Below are positions 50,850 through 59,882 of a stretch of 64,000 nt of DNA, piece by piece. Each line of letters starts with the position of its first letter. Positions within the stretch are counted from its first letter, which is position 1. The position numbers and the translations under genes were made by a program. The stretch comes from JBEKYD01 sp052148435 (GTDB lineage: Bacteria; Acidobacteriota; Terriglobia; Bryobacterales; Bryobacteraceae), in contig JBKQIF010000079.1 in the NCBI GenBank assembly GCA_052148435.1, positions 1 through 64,000 on the forward strand, written 5' to 3'. The notes under the pieces are model-generated. The model made no database searches, was not told where the DNA came from, and saw nothing but the letters and a program-made list of their open reading frames with translations.

Positions 50850-53348
50850 CTAAAAGGTCTTGATGAATTCGATCAGCGCGCGCTTATCCTCATCGCTCAG
50901 CGCCGGTCCCCGGTCACTTAGCGCTTTAGCTCTCAACTGTGGATCGGCCTTCTCCGCCGGCTCCAGATAATCCGTTCCAAAATAATGGCCGCGATTCACG
51001 ACGAGGTCGGGGCACTTACTAAGGCTAAGCATGCTCTCCACCAGATTTCCAAAGATCCGCGCCGCCTGCTGGTCGGTCGGATTCGGCCCGAGCGTCTTGA
51101 GGTCGCTGTCCATCTTTCGGACCAACGAAAGGACTTGGCCATCGCGCTCCAATTGCTTGCCCGGGTCCTCGGCCAGCAGACTCAGATTGGACAGCAGACC
51201 AACCGGCGTGCCGGCGGGAATCGGCCCGAGTTGTATGCCTCCGGGTCCGAACAACCACGGCGCAAAACGCTGACCCGGTCCGAGGATTGGCTGCAGCGCG
51301 CCGGGAAGGTAACCGCCCGCAATACGGATATAACTGCTTTTTGTCGTCCGGTCGATCGAACCGGGGACTTTATCGCCCAGACTACTGTCCTTTTGGCGCT
51401 TCTCCGGCCACAGCATTTGCTCGATGGACGCTTGGAACGATCGCATCCGGGCTTCCACCGACGGATCCGCTTCGAACGGGCCGACTGAGTTATTCAGCAG
51501 AAAGGGCGCCGTAGACCATGCGCTGATGAGCGACGGCGGGCGCGTGTATCCTCGTCCCCCAGCCGGCAGCGTGTATTGGCGTGGCTCGCCGGTTATCGGC
51601 TGATACCAGGTAATCTCGCCGGCGGAGGGCAGATCCTTGTAAGACTGCGATGAGAAGTTATCCCAGATGTTGCCGCCCAGCGCGTTGGTCGCGAGCGGGC
51701 TGCAGGCGTTGGTATGGAGAAGCGTAACCGGCACGCGGAACTCGGCCGACAGATAATTGTTGTCCAGAAAATCGTCCGCCAGAACGATCTTCTTCATCTG
51801 CTCCTTGAATTCGGCCGTTTTGGTCCATTCGAAGTATTTATCCCAGCAGGTCGCATAATCCTTGCCGTTGCAGCCGTCCGGATCGAGCCCCACCACCATC
51901 TCGGGCGCCTTGCTTGAATGGCAGCGCGCGCACGTCTCGGCGAACACGATTTTCCCGCGTGTCAGCAGCGCCTTGTCTTTGGTCTGGTACTTGTCGCCGC
52001 CCGGGGCGTCCTTCAGGTGGTGAGGATCGGTCGTCTTGAGGAAGAACTCGGCAGTGGCAAACGTCTGTGCTTCGGTGGCCTTGAAATACGCCGAGTTTTG
52101 CCGCGCCACCTTGATTTCGATGGGCGAGATGGGCTTGCCGCCAACCAGTGCATTGAAGTGCAGCAGCCATTCCTCACTGAACGTCCCGATGTTCAGATAG
52201 ACGCGATTCAAAGCTCCGATCACTCCCACCGAATCCGCCCCATCTTTCAGAACACGCGGCGTCCACACGGTGCTGGGCTTCTGGTAGAGCTGGGAAAGCG
52301 GACCCGTGGCGAGGTAATCGTTGATTTGACGGTTATCCGGGCCACCCCCGGCCAGCGTTTCCTTCCCCCAGCGTTTCGCTTCGAGCAAACGCGGACCCAC
52401 AAGATACAGCGCGTTCATGCTTCGCGGGTTGTTGATATTGTCGGTGGAGATTAGCGAAGTGTCCAGGCTTCCAGGACGCGACGTGTGAAAAAGTTGATAT
52501 ACGAAATTGCTTTCGTCCGCCTCCCAATAGAAGATCTTGTCGATCCAGAAGTATTGGGCGCCAACGTTGGAACTGAGGTTCTCCCACTTGGGATTGTTGG
52601 GATCCGCGGGCGGGTTGATTGGATTGGGCCCTACGTGGCAAAACCCACAAGACATCCCTACGCGATAGGGCCTGATCACATCTTTCGATTCGTAGTAGCT
52701 CCGGTCGGCGTAATACCTCACCGGATCCCATTTTCTCTGCGCGGCTTCATCGAAATCCGGGTTGGGGAACAGGCGCAGGCCCACAATTCCGGTGGCGTAT
52801 CCGTAATAAGAACCGGCGGGAATGTTCTTGCCGCGCGCGCCATACTTCACGCCCGGATATTTCCGCTCGTTCTCGAAGGGGTCCTGGGGACAATCGGGCC
52901 GCCGCTGATCGAGCCACAGCCCGTACCTGTTGGGATCGGGGCCGGTAGCCTTTACGAAGCAGGGCTCGTTAACCAGGCCGAGGTATGTCCAGCGGTTATC
53001 GCGGCTGGCTTTCAGGCCTGGGTAAGAGGAGAGGGTCTTAAGGAAATCCAGGGCGCCGGCGCTGGCTCCCGTCATTTTGTCCCAGAGCCGGTCGTTTCCC
53101 GCCGTCCACACGATCCACGTATTGCGTCCCTTGATCTCGTCCGGTGAAAGAGCGATGGGACCATTGGGGCCCCGGTCCATGTCGCGGAGATACTCCTGGT
53201 CGTCAGCGGCCTGGAAATAGTCCGCTGTCAGGCCCGCCAGTTGCGCCTCATCCTTGACGTGGCCGATCCTGGGGTTCCGCCACCACGTGAACAACCACGC
53301 TCCGCATACGATAACCACCAACGACAACACGATGAGGATCTTCTTCAT
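50850..53348 (-). CDS. Di-haem c-type cytochrome, RoxA-like oxygenase candidate
   Basis: The 832-aa protein has an N-terminal signal anchor (KKILIVLSLVVIVCGAWLF) and two CxxCH sites, CGFCH (234-238) and CARCH (473-477), so it is periplasmic and binds two haems c. The C-terminal region with RPPSLISAWSTAPFLLNNSVG resembles the motif RGxWxTAPYLHNGSV of RoxA/di-haem peroxidase relatives. RoxA cleaves poly(cis-isoprene) rubber; other relatives are cytochrome c peroxidases. Length exceeds RoxA (about 680 aa). Without alignment I cannot choose, and the tag oxygenase is inferred. It is the sixth gene of the operon, 33 bp after the Dyp peroxidase gene. Confidence 0.7.
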   Translation of the reverse strand: MKKILIVLSLVVIVCGAWLFTWWRNPRIGHVKDEAQLAGLTADYFQAADDQEYLRDMDRGPNGPIALSPDEIKGRNTWIVWTAGNDRLWDKMTGASAGALDFLKTLSSYPGLKASRDNRWTYLGLVNEPCFVKATGPDPNRYGLWLDQRRPDCPQDPFENERKYPGVKYGARGKNIPAGSYYGYATGIVGLRLFPNPDFDEAAQRKWDPVRYYADRSYYESKDVIRPYRVGMSCGFCHVGPNPINPPADPNNPKWENLSSNVGAQYFWIDKIFYWEADESNFVYQLFHTSRPGSLDTSLISTDNINNPRSMNALYLVGPRLLEAKRWGKETLAGGGPDNRQINDYLATGPLSQLYQKPSTVWTPRVLKDGADSVGVIGALNRVYLNIGTFSEEWLLHFNALVGGKPISPIEIKVARQNSAYFKATEAQTFATAEFFLKTTDPHHLKDAPGGDKYQTKDKALLTRGKIVFAETCARCHSSKAPEMVVGLDPDGCNGKDYATCWDKYFEWTKTAEFKEQMKKIVLADDFLDNNYLSAEFRVPVTLLHTNACSPLATNALGGNIWDNFSSQSYKDLPSAGEITWYQPITGEPRQYTLPAGGRGYTRPPSLISAWSTAPFLLNNSVGPFEADPSVEARMRSFQASIEQMLWPEKRQKDSSLGDKVPGSIDRTTKSSYIRIAGGYLPGALQPILGPGQRFAPWLFGPGGIQLGPIPAGTPVGLLSNLSLLAEDPGKQLERDGQVLSLVRKMDSDLKTLGPNPTDQQAARIFGNLVESMLSLSKCPDLVVNRGHYFGTDYLEPAEKADPQLRAKALSDRGPALSDEDKRALIEFIKTF

Positions 53349-53381
53349 ACCGCCCCCTTGCGAAATGGCACGATCGAGCCG

Positions 53382-54890
53382 CTACCCGTTCGGCTCGCCC
53401 ACACGGCTGAAATACCGAAGCGCGCGGATCCCGGGCAAAAAGAAATACGCGCCTCCGCGGACCGTTATAAACTGCGGCAATCCCGCGATCGAACGCCGCA
53501 CCCCCCCTTCCCGCGGAATGGTGAAGTTGTCTGTCGAACGGCCATCGCCGATGGGAGTACGGTTCCCCAGCAACGGATCGCTCTCTCCGCTGAGTCCATC
53601 GAACTTGGTGCTCATCAACCACGCATTCTGCACGAACTCAAACTGCCGGCCGATGTTGGCATTCAGACAGAGGAAGTGCAGGCCCCGTTTTGGATCGTCC
53701 GTGGGCGGGCTCTGAACAGCTTGTTCGGGCGTCAAACCGGGACCATATTCCCGGCCACGCCGGACAATGCGATGGAACCTGGTGGAAGCCATGATGTCCG
53801 TCGACATTCCGGTCGACGCAAAACCCAACTTACTCCACAGGCGCGTCAGCCACCAGGAAGGCCGGTTCGGGTAGTCCGTGTTGCGCGGGTTGGCACGGCG
53901 TATATGCGCCCCAAACGGGCATCGCGTTCCCGCCGCATCCTGGTCAAACGTGAAACGATTCAAATCGTCCTTCGGGCTGGAACCGATACCCGGAATCGGA
54001 ACCGCGCTCAACTGCGCCAGAGGCTGGCCCTCGATCGTTCGGCCCACCATGCTCTCCCCCAGTTGCTGGCGCGCGCCGGAGCCGGAACCGGTCTGGCCGT
54101 CCAGAAACTTCCAGAAACCGCGGACATCCTGCTCCAGAGTGCGCATCACCACGAAGGTTCCGTTGCGGCCCACGTCTCTCTTGGCGGGCACATCTTCAGC
54201 GGGCGGCAAATCGCCTGTCCGCCGATCGGTGGAAGCGGCTAGCGGCCGGTCCGTATACTTGCCGTATTCGTTGCGGTACCCCAGCAGAAACTCGCCGGCC
54301 GCTGCCAGATTGCTGTATGCGATCTGGCCGCTGTCCGCGTTGCGCGTGCCCTCCCAATCGATTTCGGGCTGGCTGATGCCGTCCTGGAATCCGAACGGTT
54401 CGTGACCGCCCAGGTCGCTGGTGTCCAGGCAACGAATCGGTTCAAACGCAGCATCCCACGGGCCGCCCTGCACGGTGCGGCGCCATTCCTCCAGTTTGCC
54501 GGGTATGGCGAAAAGCATCACCAGTACGTCGGGCGTGCTGGTGGGACCGCCCCAATACCATTCCGTCGGCGCGCTGGGCCCCACATCCCCCAAACGCCGC
54601 GAGCGGCTCTCGTCGCCCATCCCCGCTTGGAATTCGGCCGAAAAACCCGCCAGCACATCGGCGGGCACGCCCAGCGAGCGCAGGCCCGCCCACGTAAATG
54701 CCACCTGCAAGGCGACGTCCGAGGGCGGTTCCTGAAACTCCGCTGTCGCCACCGGCGCCACCGAACACCAGGCGCGAGCCGCCGCCGCATCCCGAATACG
54801 CAGCACCAAATAGCAGGCCTCGGTCATCCGCACGTATCCGAAGCGCACCAGGCCTTGCACGTCTTTGGGATCGATGGAGGTCGTTGACAC
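53382..54890 (-). CDS. Dyp-type peroxidase
   Basis: The 502-aa protein has the Dyp signature GFQDGISQPEI with catalytic Asp170, the proximal haem histidine region ASTRFHRIVRRGREYGPG (His373) and the distal arginine motif GAHIRRANPRNTD. Both ferredoxin-like halves are present. Dyp peroxidases use hydrogen peroxide to oxidise dyes, lignin-like phenols and lipids. No Tat signal is seen, so it may be cytoplasmic or cargo for another carrier. It is longer than many bacterial Dyps (about 310 aa) and nearer the fungal and C/D-type size. Its partner gene, with a two-fold repeated domain, begins 9 bp upstream on the same strand. Confidence 0.93.
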   Translation of the reverse strand: MSTTSIDPKDVQGLVRFGYVRMTEACYLVLRIRDAAAARAWCSVAPVATAEFQEPPSDVALQVAFTWAGLRSLGVPADVLAGFSAEFQAGMGDESRSRRLGDVGPSAPTEWYWGGPTSTPDVLVMLFAIPGKLEEWRRTVQGGPWDAAFEPIRCLDTSDLGGHEPFGFQDGISQPEIDWEGTRNADSGQIAYSNLAAAGEFLLGYRNEYGKYTDRPLAASTDRRTGDLPPAEDVPAKRDVGRNGTFVVMRTLEQDVRGFWKFLDGQTGSGSGARQQLGESMVGRTIEGQPLAQLSAVPIPGIGSSPKDDLNRFTFDQDAAGTRCPFGAHIRRANPRNTDYPNRPSWWLTRLWSKLGFASTGMSTDIMASTRFHRIVRRGREYGPGLTPEQAVQSPPTDDPKRGLHFLCLNANIGRQFEFVQNAWLMSTKFDGLSGESDPLLGNRTPIGDGRSTDNFTIPREGGVRRSIAGLPQFITVRGGAYFFLPGIRALRYFSRVGEPNG

Positions 54891-54899
54891 TCGATCACC

Positions 54900-56192
54900 T
54901 CACAGAAGCTGAACCCATTCGCGCGCCGCTTCGTCGGAGAGTGCGGTCGCTTCCAAGCCCTGGCGGATGCGGCTGTTCCTCTCCAACTCTATGGCGGTCA
55001 TACCGGGGTGCGCGTTATACCAGACCTCGGTCGGAACTTCATGCCGCCGGAGGAAGTACTCGAATTTCTGTTCGTCCTCGGCCCCGTCTGCAAGCAGCCA
55101 GCGCGTCGTAGGGTATCCGACGCCGTTAGAGAACACCACATTCAGCCCGAACGATACTTTGTTGATGAAGTCGTCCATGTAACTTTCCAGGCTGCCATCG
55201 TAGTTGCTGGCAAACAGGATACGTTTCTTGCCATCCAGAAACACCCACCGGGCAAAATGAATGGTGCGCACACGGGCCAGCCGGCCTTTGGTGTATAGGT
55301 GCCGGGCGGTCCACTCGATGACCCACAGGATGTAACTCAGTACCCACCGCCGCGCGAGCCCTGGCTTCATGCTGCCCATCGCGGTGAACTGGTTCGTAAA
55401 CTCGTGGTCTTCAAGAATTGCCAGCCGGTTCACCGCGTCGGGGTTGGGGCGCGGGGCAAATTCCGGGTCGGTCTTTTCCAGGGGACGGACGCGGAAGACC
55501 ACCAGAAGAGCCACCAGCGGCAGGAGCAAGACGATGAGCAATCCAACGCCGAGCAGGTGGACTGCGTTGCCAATCTTGGTGGCCCAAGGCGTGAGCGCCG
55601 GCGGTGTCAGCGTGAGGCTTCCGGCGGCGGTCTCGGCTTCCACAAACCGGCGCACGTGCGTCCGAATCCGCTCGGAGGACTGACCCTCCAGCGCGCCGGC
55701 GTTGGAGCCGAGATACGCGGCGATTGCCTGCCGCAAACTGGCCTCCTCGCGAACCTGCTTCACGGTTCGCCCCCGGGTGTTCACATACCTGGTGGCCGCG
55801 GGTACGTCGTGATCCCGTATCCATCGAGGCAGATCGGTGCTGTCCGTGAAATCGCCGCAAAATGAAAACACGCGCCGCAGACCGGGCCCCGCGCACTGTA
55901 CAAGATCGGTCAGGAATTCCGCCGGGTCGCCATCGAAATCGCAGAGGAAGGCCAGGTAGAGGGGATATTCCTGTCGCGGCAGCCCGTACAGCCGAATGTC
56001 CTCCAGAGTCTGGTCGTCCAGAATTACGAACCGGGCAAAATGAAGGTTCTCCAACTTCTCAAAGGGAACTAGATGGTTGGCGGCGTTCACCTGGCCTGGA
56101 GCGAAGTTCATAGTCGACAGCAAGGCTCTTAGGCTGCCCGCCGGCTTGCGGTCAACCTGGGCAACCACCGTCAAGCTAGACTGGGATGTCAT
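54900..56192 (-). CDS. Membrane-anchored protein with two copies of one domain, unknown
   Basis: The 430-aa protein holds two similar units, about residues 51-160 and 312-413. Each has HFARFVILDD or HFARWVFLDG, then a CDFDGDPAEFLTDL or NYDGSLESYMDDFI segment, then RDHDVPAATRYVN or RRHEVPTEVWYNA, and ends LRQAI or IRQGL. One strong transmembrane helix (about 211-235) separates them, with a second weaker one near 285-295. I know no function. The spacing resembles the ferredoxin-like beta-alpha-beta halves seen in Dyp and EthD proteins, but that is only a visual impression. It sits 9 bp upstream of the Dyp gene, so it may anchor, activate or feed that enzyme. Confidence 0.65.
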   Translation of the reverse strand: MTSQSSLTVVAQVDRKPAGSLRALLSTMNFAPGQVNAANHLVPFEKLENLHFARFVILDDQTLEDIRLYGLPRQEYPLYLAFLCDFDGDPAEFLTDLVQCAGPGLRRVFSFCGDFTDSTDLPRWIRDHDVPAATRYVNTRGRTVKQVREEASLRQAIAAYLGSNAGALEGQSSERIRTHVRRFVEAETAAGSLTLTPPALTPWATKIGNAVHLLGVGLLIVLLLPLVALLVVFRVRPLEKTDPEFAPRPNPDAVNRLAILEDHEFTNQFTAMGSMKPGLARRWVLSYILWVIEWTARHLYTKGRLARVRTIHFARWVFLDGKKRILFASNYDGSLESYMDDFINKVSFGLNVVFSNGVGYPTTRWLLADGAEDEQKFEYFLRRHEVPTEVWYNAHPGMTAIELERNSRIRQGLEATALSDEAAREWVQLL

Positions 56193-56220
56193 CTCGGAGA
56201 AAGCCGCGACTTTCTAAGAT

Positions 56221-56655
56221 TTATTGAAATTCCAGGCAGAAATCAATCAGCCGTTTCTGCCCCCAGTACACTACCCCCAAGTAGAAGTTGGGGCCAATCT
56301 GGCGAATCTCATCGCGAATCCAATGCGCCACCATCGACGTCTTGGAGTAATCCAACACGACACATTCCTTGTGATCCATCCAGCTTTCGCCCTTGTAGAC
56401 CTCGGCGATAATCGCATTGAAACCCACGATTGAGACCTTGTTGGTCAAGACCCCTCGTTGGGCATCGAACGTCTTGCCCTGCCAGGCGAAGAGATTGATT
56501 GCTTCCGCGATTTCCTTGCTGAACACGGTGCCGGGCGCGATGATTGCCGTACCCTTGGCAGAACCGTCCGGAATCGCACCAGCCGCGCTCTTCGTGAAAA
56601 GATCGTCAAGTTCCGCCTGGCTCATTGCCAGCAGTTGCGCGACGTCCAACGGCAT
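56221..56655 (-). CDS. Conserved hypothetical protein, 144 aa
   Basis: The 144-aa soluble protein begins MPLDVAQLLAMSQAELDDLF and has a beta-rich C-terminal half (NKVSIVGFNAIIAEVYKGESW, VVLDYSKTSMVAHWIRDEIRQIGPNFYLGVVYW). The last part reads like an eight-stranded barrel or lipocalin/cupin-like module, but I recognise no family. It lies between the GMC oxidoreductase (55 bp upstream) and the two-domain membrane protein (28 bp downstream), so it is part of the operon and probably serves the same pathway. Lipocalin-like binding of a hydrophobic substrate is a guess from the strand pattern. Confidence 0.55.
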   Translation of the reverse strand: MPLDVAQLLAMSQAELDDLFTKSAAGAIPDGSAKGTAIIAPGTVFSKEIAEAINLFAWQGKTFDAQRGVLTNKVSIVGFNAIIAEVYKGESWMDHKECVVLDYSKTSMVAHWIRDEIRQIGPNFYLGVVYWGQKRLIDFCLEFQ

Positions 56656-56710
56656 ATTCTCCCCCCGTTCGGAAAGAAACCGATAAATGAACCCTCAAAA
56701 CGTACGAGAA

Positions 56711-58618
56711 TTATACACGATTCAAAGAAGATTTGGCACAATTTTTCTCGGCCCGCTTCGCATCGGCGAGAATCGCGTCGGCCGCCTTCTCGCCAATCAT
56801 GTAGATCGAACTGGCGATGAAGAAGCCTGGGATCCGGGGAAACACCGAGGCATCCACCACGCGCAAACCGAGAGTGTTGTGGACGCGAAAATCGCCGGTC
56901 AACACGCCGTTGTGTTCCAGCGGCCCGATGGCGCAAGTGCAGGAAGCATGATGCCCCCAGCAGTTGTAACGGACGAAATCCTTCAGTTCCCGGTCGCCCT
57001 GCAGATCCTCGCCGGGCAACTCCTCCCGGTCGATCAGGCCCTCTCGTTTGAGACCGGCCGCCAAACGGCGTACGAATCGGATTCCATCTACCACCGCGTC
57101 CAGGTCCTCTTCTCCGCCATCCTGGAAATACTTGAAATCGATCAGCGGCGTGTCGCGAGGATCGCCCGATCGCAGCGTCACCTGGCCGGCTCGGTTGCCG
57201 GTGTGCGCCTTGAGCACCACCCACGTCAGATAGTTCAAGTGATCGGCAAGCACCCGGGAATACCCGGGAAAATACCCGCGGAATGGGGCCAGCAGCGACA
57301 TGCAGAACAAATCGGGCAGTTCACCGGCATTTTTGGAGCGCCGGAACAACGTGAGCACGGCGCCGTTGGTGGCATATACGCCCGTGCCTCGACTCTTCCA
57401 TTCGTCGAATTGCGGGTCGCCGGCGCTGAAGCTGGCGCCTTTGTAGGCGTCCCAAGCGGGAAACTTCATCCGATTCACCACCCCGATTTCGTAGCGGTCC
57501 TGCAAATTCGTCCCCACCCCCGGCAGTGCCACGCGCACCTGGATGCCCTGCCGTTCGAGTACTTCCGGCGGTCCGATGCCGGAGAGCATCAACAGTTGCG
57601 GGGAGTTGAAGGCGCCGCCGGACAAAATGACTTCTCGCGACGCATAAACCGTGCGGCGCTCGCCCGCCGCATTGCTCGGCCTGGCATGCGCCCGGTACAA
57701 GCGTTCCCCCTCCAGGTACTCCACGCCCACGGCACGATTGTTCGCGTCGAGAATGACTCTGCAAGCCAGCGCGTTCATTACGATCTTGAGGCGGTTGGGA
57801 AAGCGGCGCGCCACGTCCAACACGCGCTCGCGTGCGCCGAAGCGCCGATGCCCGTGCGTCGTCAACGGCAGATAACGGGTACCAACCGCATTCTGCCTTA
57901 CCAGCCGCCAGTCATTCGGGTCAAGCCCGCCTTCCGCGGCCCACCACGCACGCTCTTCCTGGCGGCCGTCCTGCAGGAACGCTTCGAGCGCAGACGTGAC
58001 GATGGTCTCGCCCAAATCCCGGTCGCATAGGGCCACCCTGGGGATCGATTTCTCGGTGTGCAGCCATCCCTTCCACCCATGCCGCGTGAGGTTGATGCCG
58101 ATCCTGGACAGCCAGCGATGCACCGGGCGGTGGTGGCAGTTTTCCAGGCGCTCAAAGTGCTTGCGCATTTCTCCGGAGCTCCAACTGGGGTCGCCGGTGA
58201 GCTGCGCAATGTAGTCCCAATCCGCATTGTGGGGATAGACCAGAATCATTGCGTTGTGCGCCGTGCATCCGCCGAGCGTGCCTGCGCGAGGATACAGCAC
58301 GCCATCCACCGGCTTGCCGTCCCACGTTTCGTAATACTTCGGATCGCGCTGCTGAAGGCTCCGGTCCACCAGATGGCGAACGAAGAAATCCCACTTCATG
58401 GCGTCATTCTCCGAAGCAAAGGCGTGGAAAGCGGGAACGTCGTAATCTTGCGGCAAGCGGTTCACGCCTGGACTGGAGGCATCGCCGCCGGCCAGTTCTC
58501 GCGGATCGCCGCCGGCCTCCAGCAGCACCACCCGCCTGCCGGCCTCGGCCAAACGCGCCGCTACCGTTCCGCCGCCTGCGCCCGAACCCACTACCACGTA
58601 CTCGCAATCGACGCTCAT
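56711..58618 (-). CDS. GMC family FAD oxidoreductase
   Basis: The 635-aa protein has the FAD-binding Rossmann start EYVVVGSGAGGGTVAARLAEAG, the GMC signature GGCTAHNAMILVYP region, the second signature GGAFNSPQLLMLSGIGP, and the C-terminal NCWGHHASCTCAIGPLEHNG with the catalytic histidine, then VVDASVFPRIPG. GMC enzymes oxidise alcohols (glucose, choline, cholesterol, long-chain alcohols) or decarboxylate fatty acids. The closest group is the choline dehydrogenase/alcohol oxidase type. No signal peptide is visible. It begins 11 bp after the catalase-like gene. An acceptor of electrons, perhaps the di-haem protein, would be needed. Confidence 0.92.
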   Translation of the reverse strand: MSVDCEYVVVGSGAGGGTVAARLAEAGRRVVLLEAGGDPRELAGGDASSPGVNRLPQDYDVPAFHAFASENDAMKWDFFVRHLVDRSLQQRDPKYYETWDGKPVDGVLYPRAGTLGGCTAHNAMILVYPHNADWDYIAQLTGDPSWSSGEMRKHFERLENCHHRPVHRWLSRIGINLTRHGWKGWLHTEKSIPRVALCDRDLGETIVTSALEAFLQDGRQEERAWWAAEGGLDPNDWRLVRQNAVGTRYLPLTTHGHRRFGARERVLDVARRFPNRLKIVMNALACRVILDANNRAVGVEYLEGERLYRAHARPSNAAGERRTVYASREVILSGGAFNSPQLLMLSGIGPPEVLERQGIQVRVALPGVGTNLQDRYEIGVVNRMKFPAWDAYKGASFSAGDPQFDEWKSRGTGVYATNGAVLTLFRRSKNAGELPDLFCMSLLAPFRGYFPGYSRVLADHLNYLTWVVLKAHTGNRAGQVTLRSGDPRDTPLIDFKYFQDGGEEDLDAVVDGIRFVRRLAAGLKREGLIDREELPGEDLQGDRELKDFVRYNCWGHHASCTCAIGPLEHNGVLTGDFRVHNTLGLRVVDASVFPRIPGFFIASSIYMIGEKAADAILADAKRAEKNCAKSSLNRV

Positions 58619-58629
58619 CGCTTTACGCC

Positions 58630-59856
58630 CTACTCAAAAACCTCGTCTCCCGTCGGTTCGTAAAGGGCCACGCCGTTCATGGTGTGCCGCAGTTTCGAAA
58701 GCGTGTCGTACATCCGGCGCCGGGCGCGGCTCTGGTTGCCCAACGGGCGATGCTCGGGAATGCAGTGCCACGGATTGTACGAGAGTAGTTTGGCGAAATC
58801 CAGTTGTGCCGGAGAATCGAATTTCTGCCGCGGTATACGCAGCGTGGCCACCGGTACGCGAGGCGAGAGCTTTTCGGGCCAGAGCACGGCATTGTTCTCA
58901 ATCGGCATCAGGTACGGATCCGTTTGCCTTTGCAGGCGAATATCGAATTCGGCGTCTTCTTTCGCAAGCGTGGCCACCATCGCATCGCGGAGATAGTCGT
59001 CGGGAGGGCGCAAAGGGAGGCGTGGTATCGGCGTCCGGCGCGTCGATCGGGGCCACACCGAATACTGCATCGCCTGCCCCTCTCCCAGCAGATACGGGAC
59101 GCAACTGAAATAGGGAGCTTCAAACGGGCTGCTCTGAGTCTTGATCCATAACCCCTGCATAAGGAAGTCCAGCACGTGCGGCCGATGGAAATTGAGGAAA
59201 TAGAAGATCTGCGCGTTCTTCATACTCTCGATTTGCAACTGCGCGTTGGCTCGGGTATCGGGCGTAACAAAGGTTGGCGTGGAAACCCCGAACATATCTT
59301 GCGTGGACTTCTCCTCGTCCATCAACTTCGGCCCGGGCACGCCCATCAGCTTGATGCTGATACTCATGAAGCCGACATCGTCGATATCCGGTGTAATGTA
59401 AGGGCCCGGCCCGGAAAAGCGGACCCATGCCCGGTACGTGCGCGGCTGCGCATAGATGCCGTGTCGAAACTCCACGGGCAGATTGTCGTGAACCATGAAC
59501 TCCCCGCGCACGATGCCGTGCGTCTTCGTGTTTCCCCCTCGCTCGAACCGGCCGGGCTTCCACAGCAACCGCATCTGCTTTTCGAAGCTTTCGACGATCG
59601 CGTCGAGGTAAGCCTCTTCATCCGGCAGCGGCCTTTCCTCGGCGATTTTCAGACGTTCGTTCGGGCGCTTCCGGTTGATCGAGGCGGTGGCCAGGCTCGC
59701 GATCGGATCGCGAAGCACCGCATCGAACGCCGGACGGAAAAACGGATCGAACCGCCGTTCCAGATGCAAAAGAGCGGTCGATGCATCAGCCAACCAGTCC
59801 AAGAAAGCAGAGCCGGTATTGGCTTTCGGTATGGGTCGATCGGTGTTTGAATTCAC
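58630..59856 (-). CDS. Catalase-related haem protein
   Basis: The 408-aa protein is a small catalase-family relative. The distal histidine region is THGIVRGEFMVHDNLP with His113, and the C-terminal segment LLSYNPWHCIPEHRPLGNQ and SRARRRMYDTL carries the family's arginines. The canonical proximal RxxxY motif of true catalases is not obvious. This branch includes catalase-related hydroperoxide-using proteins such as allene oxide synthases. No signal peptide is seen. GTG is the start codon, with AGGGG 5-6 nt upstream. It is the first gene of the seven-gene operon, so a lipid hydroperoxide substrate would fit the lipase at its end, but that is inferred. Confidence 0.8.
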   Translation of the reverse strand: MNSNTDRPIPKANTGSAFLDWLADASTALLHLERRFDPFFRPAFDAVLRDPIASLATASINRKRPNERLKIAEERPLPDEEAYLDAIVESFEKQMRLLWKPGRFERGGNTKTHGIVRGEFMVHDNLPVEFRHGIYAQPRTYRAWVRFSGPGPYITPDIDDVGFMSISIKLMGVPGPKLMDEEKSTQDMFGVSTPTFVTPDTRANAQLQIESMKNAQIFYFLNFHRPHVLDFLMQGLWIKTQSSPFEAPYFSCVPYLLGEGQAMQYSVWPRSTRRTPIPRLPLRPPDDYLRDAMVATLAKEDAEFDIRLQRQTDPYLMPIENNAVLWPEKLSPRVPVATLRIPRQKFDSPAQLDFAKLLSYNPWHCIPEHRPLGNQSRARRRMYDTLSKLRHTMNGVALYEPTGDEVFE

Positions 59857-59882
59857 GTTTTTCCCCTACAAAGGAGGTGATA

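Noticed and set aside
59870..59881. Match to the end of 16S rRNA on the minus strand
   Set aside because: It is simply the complement of a strong Shine-Dalgarno on the plus strand; no other 16S sequence is present.
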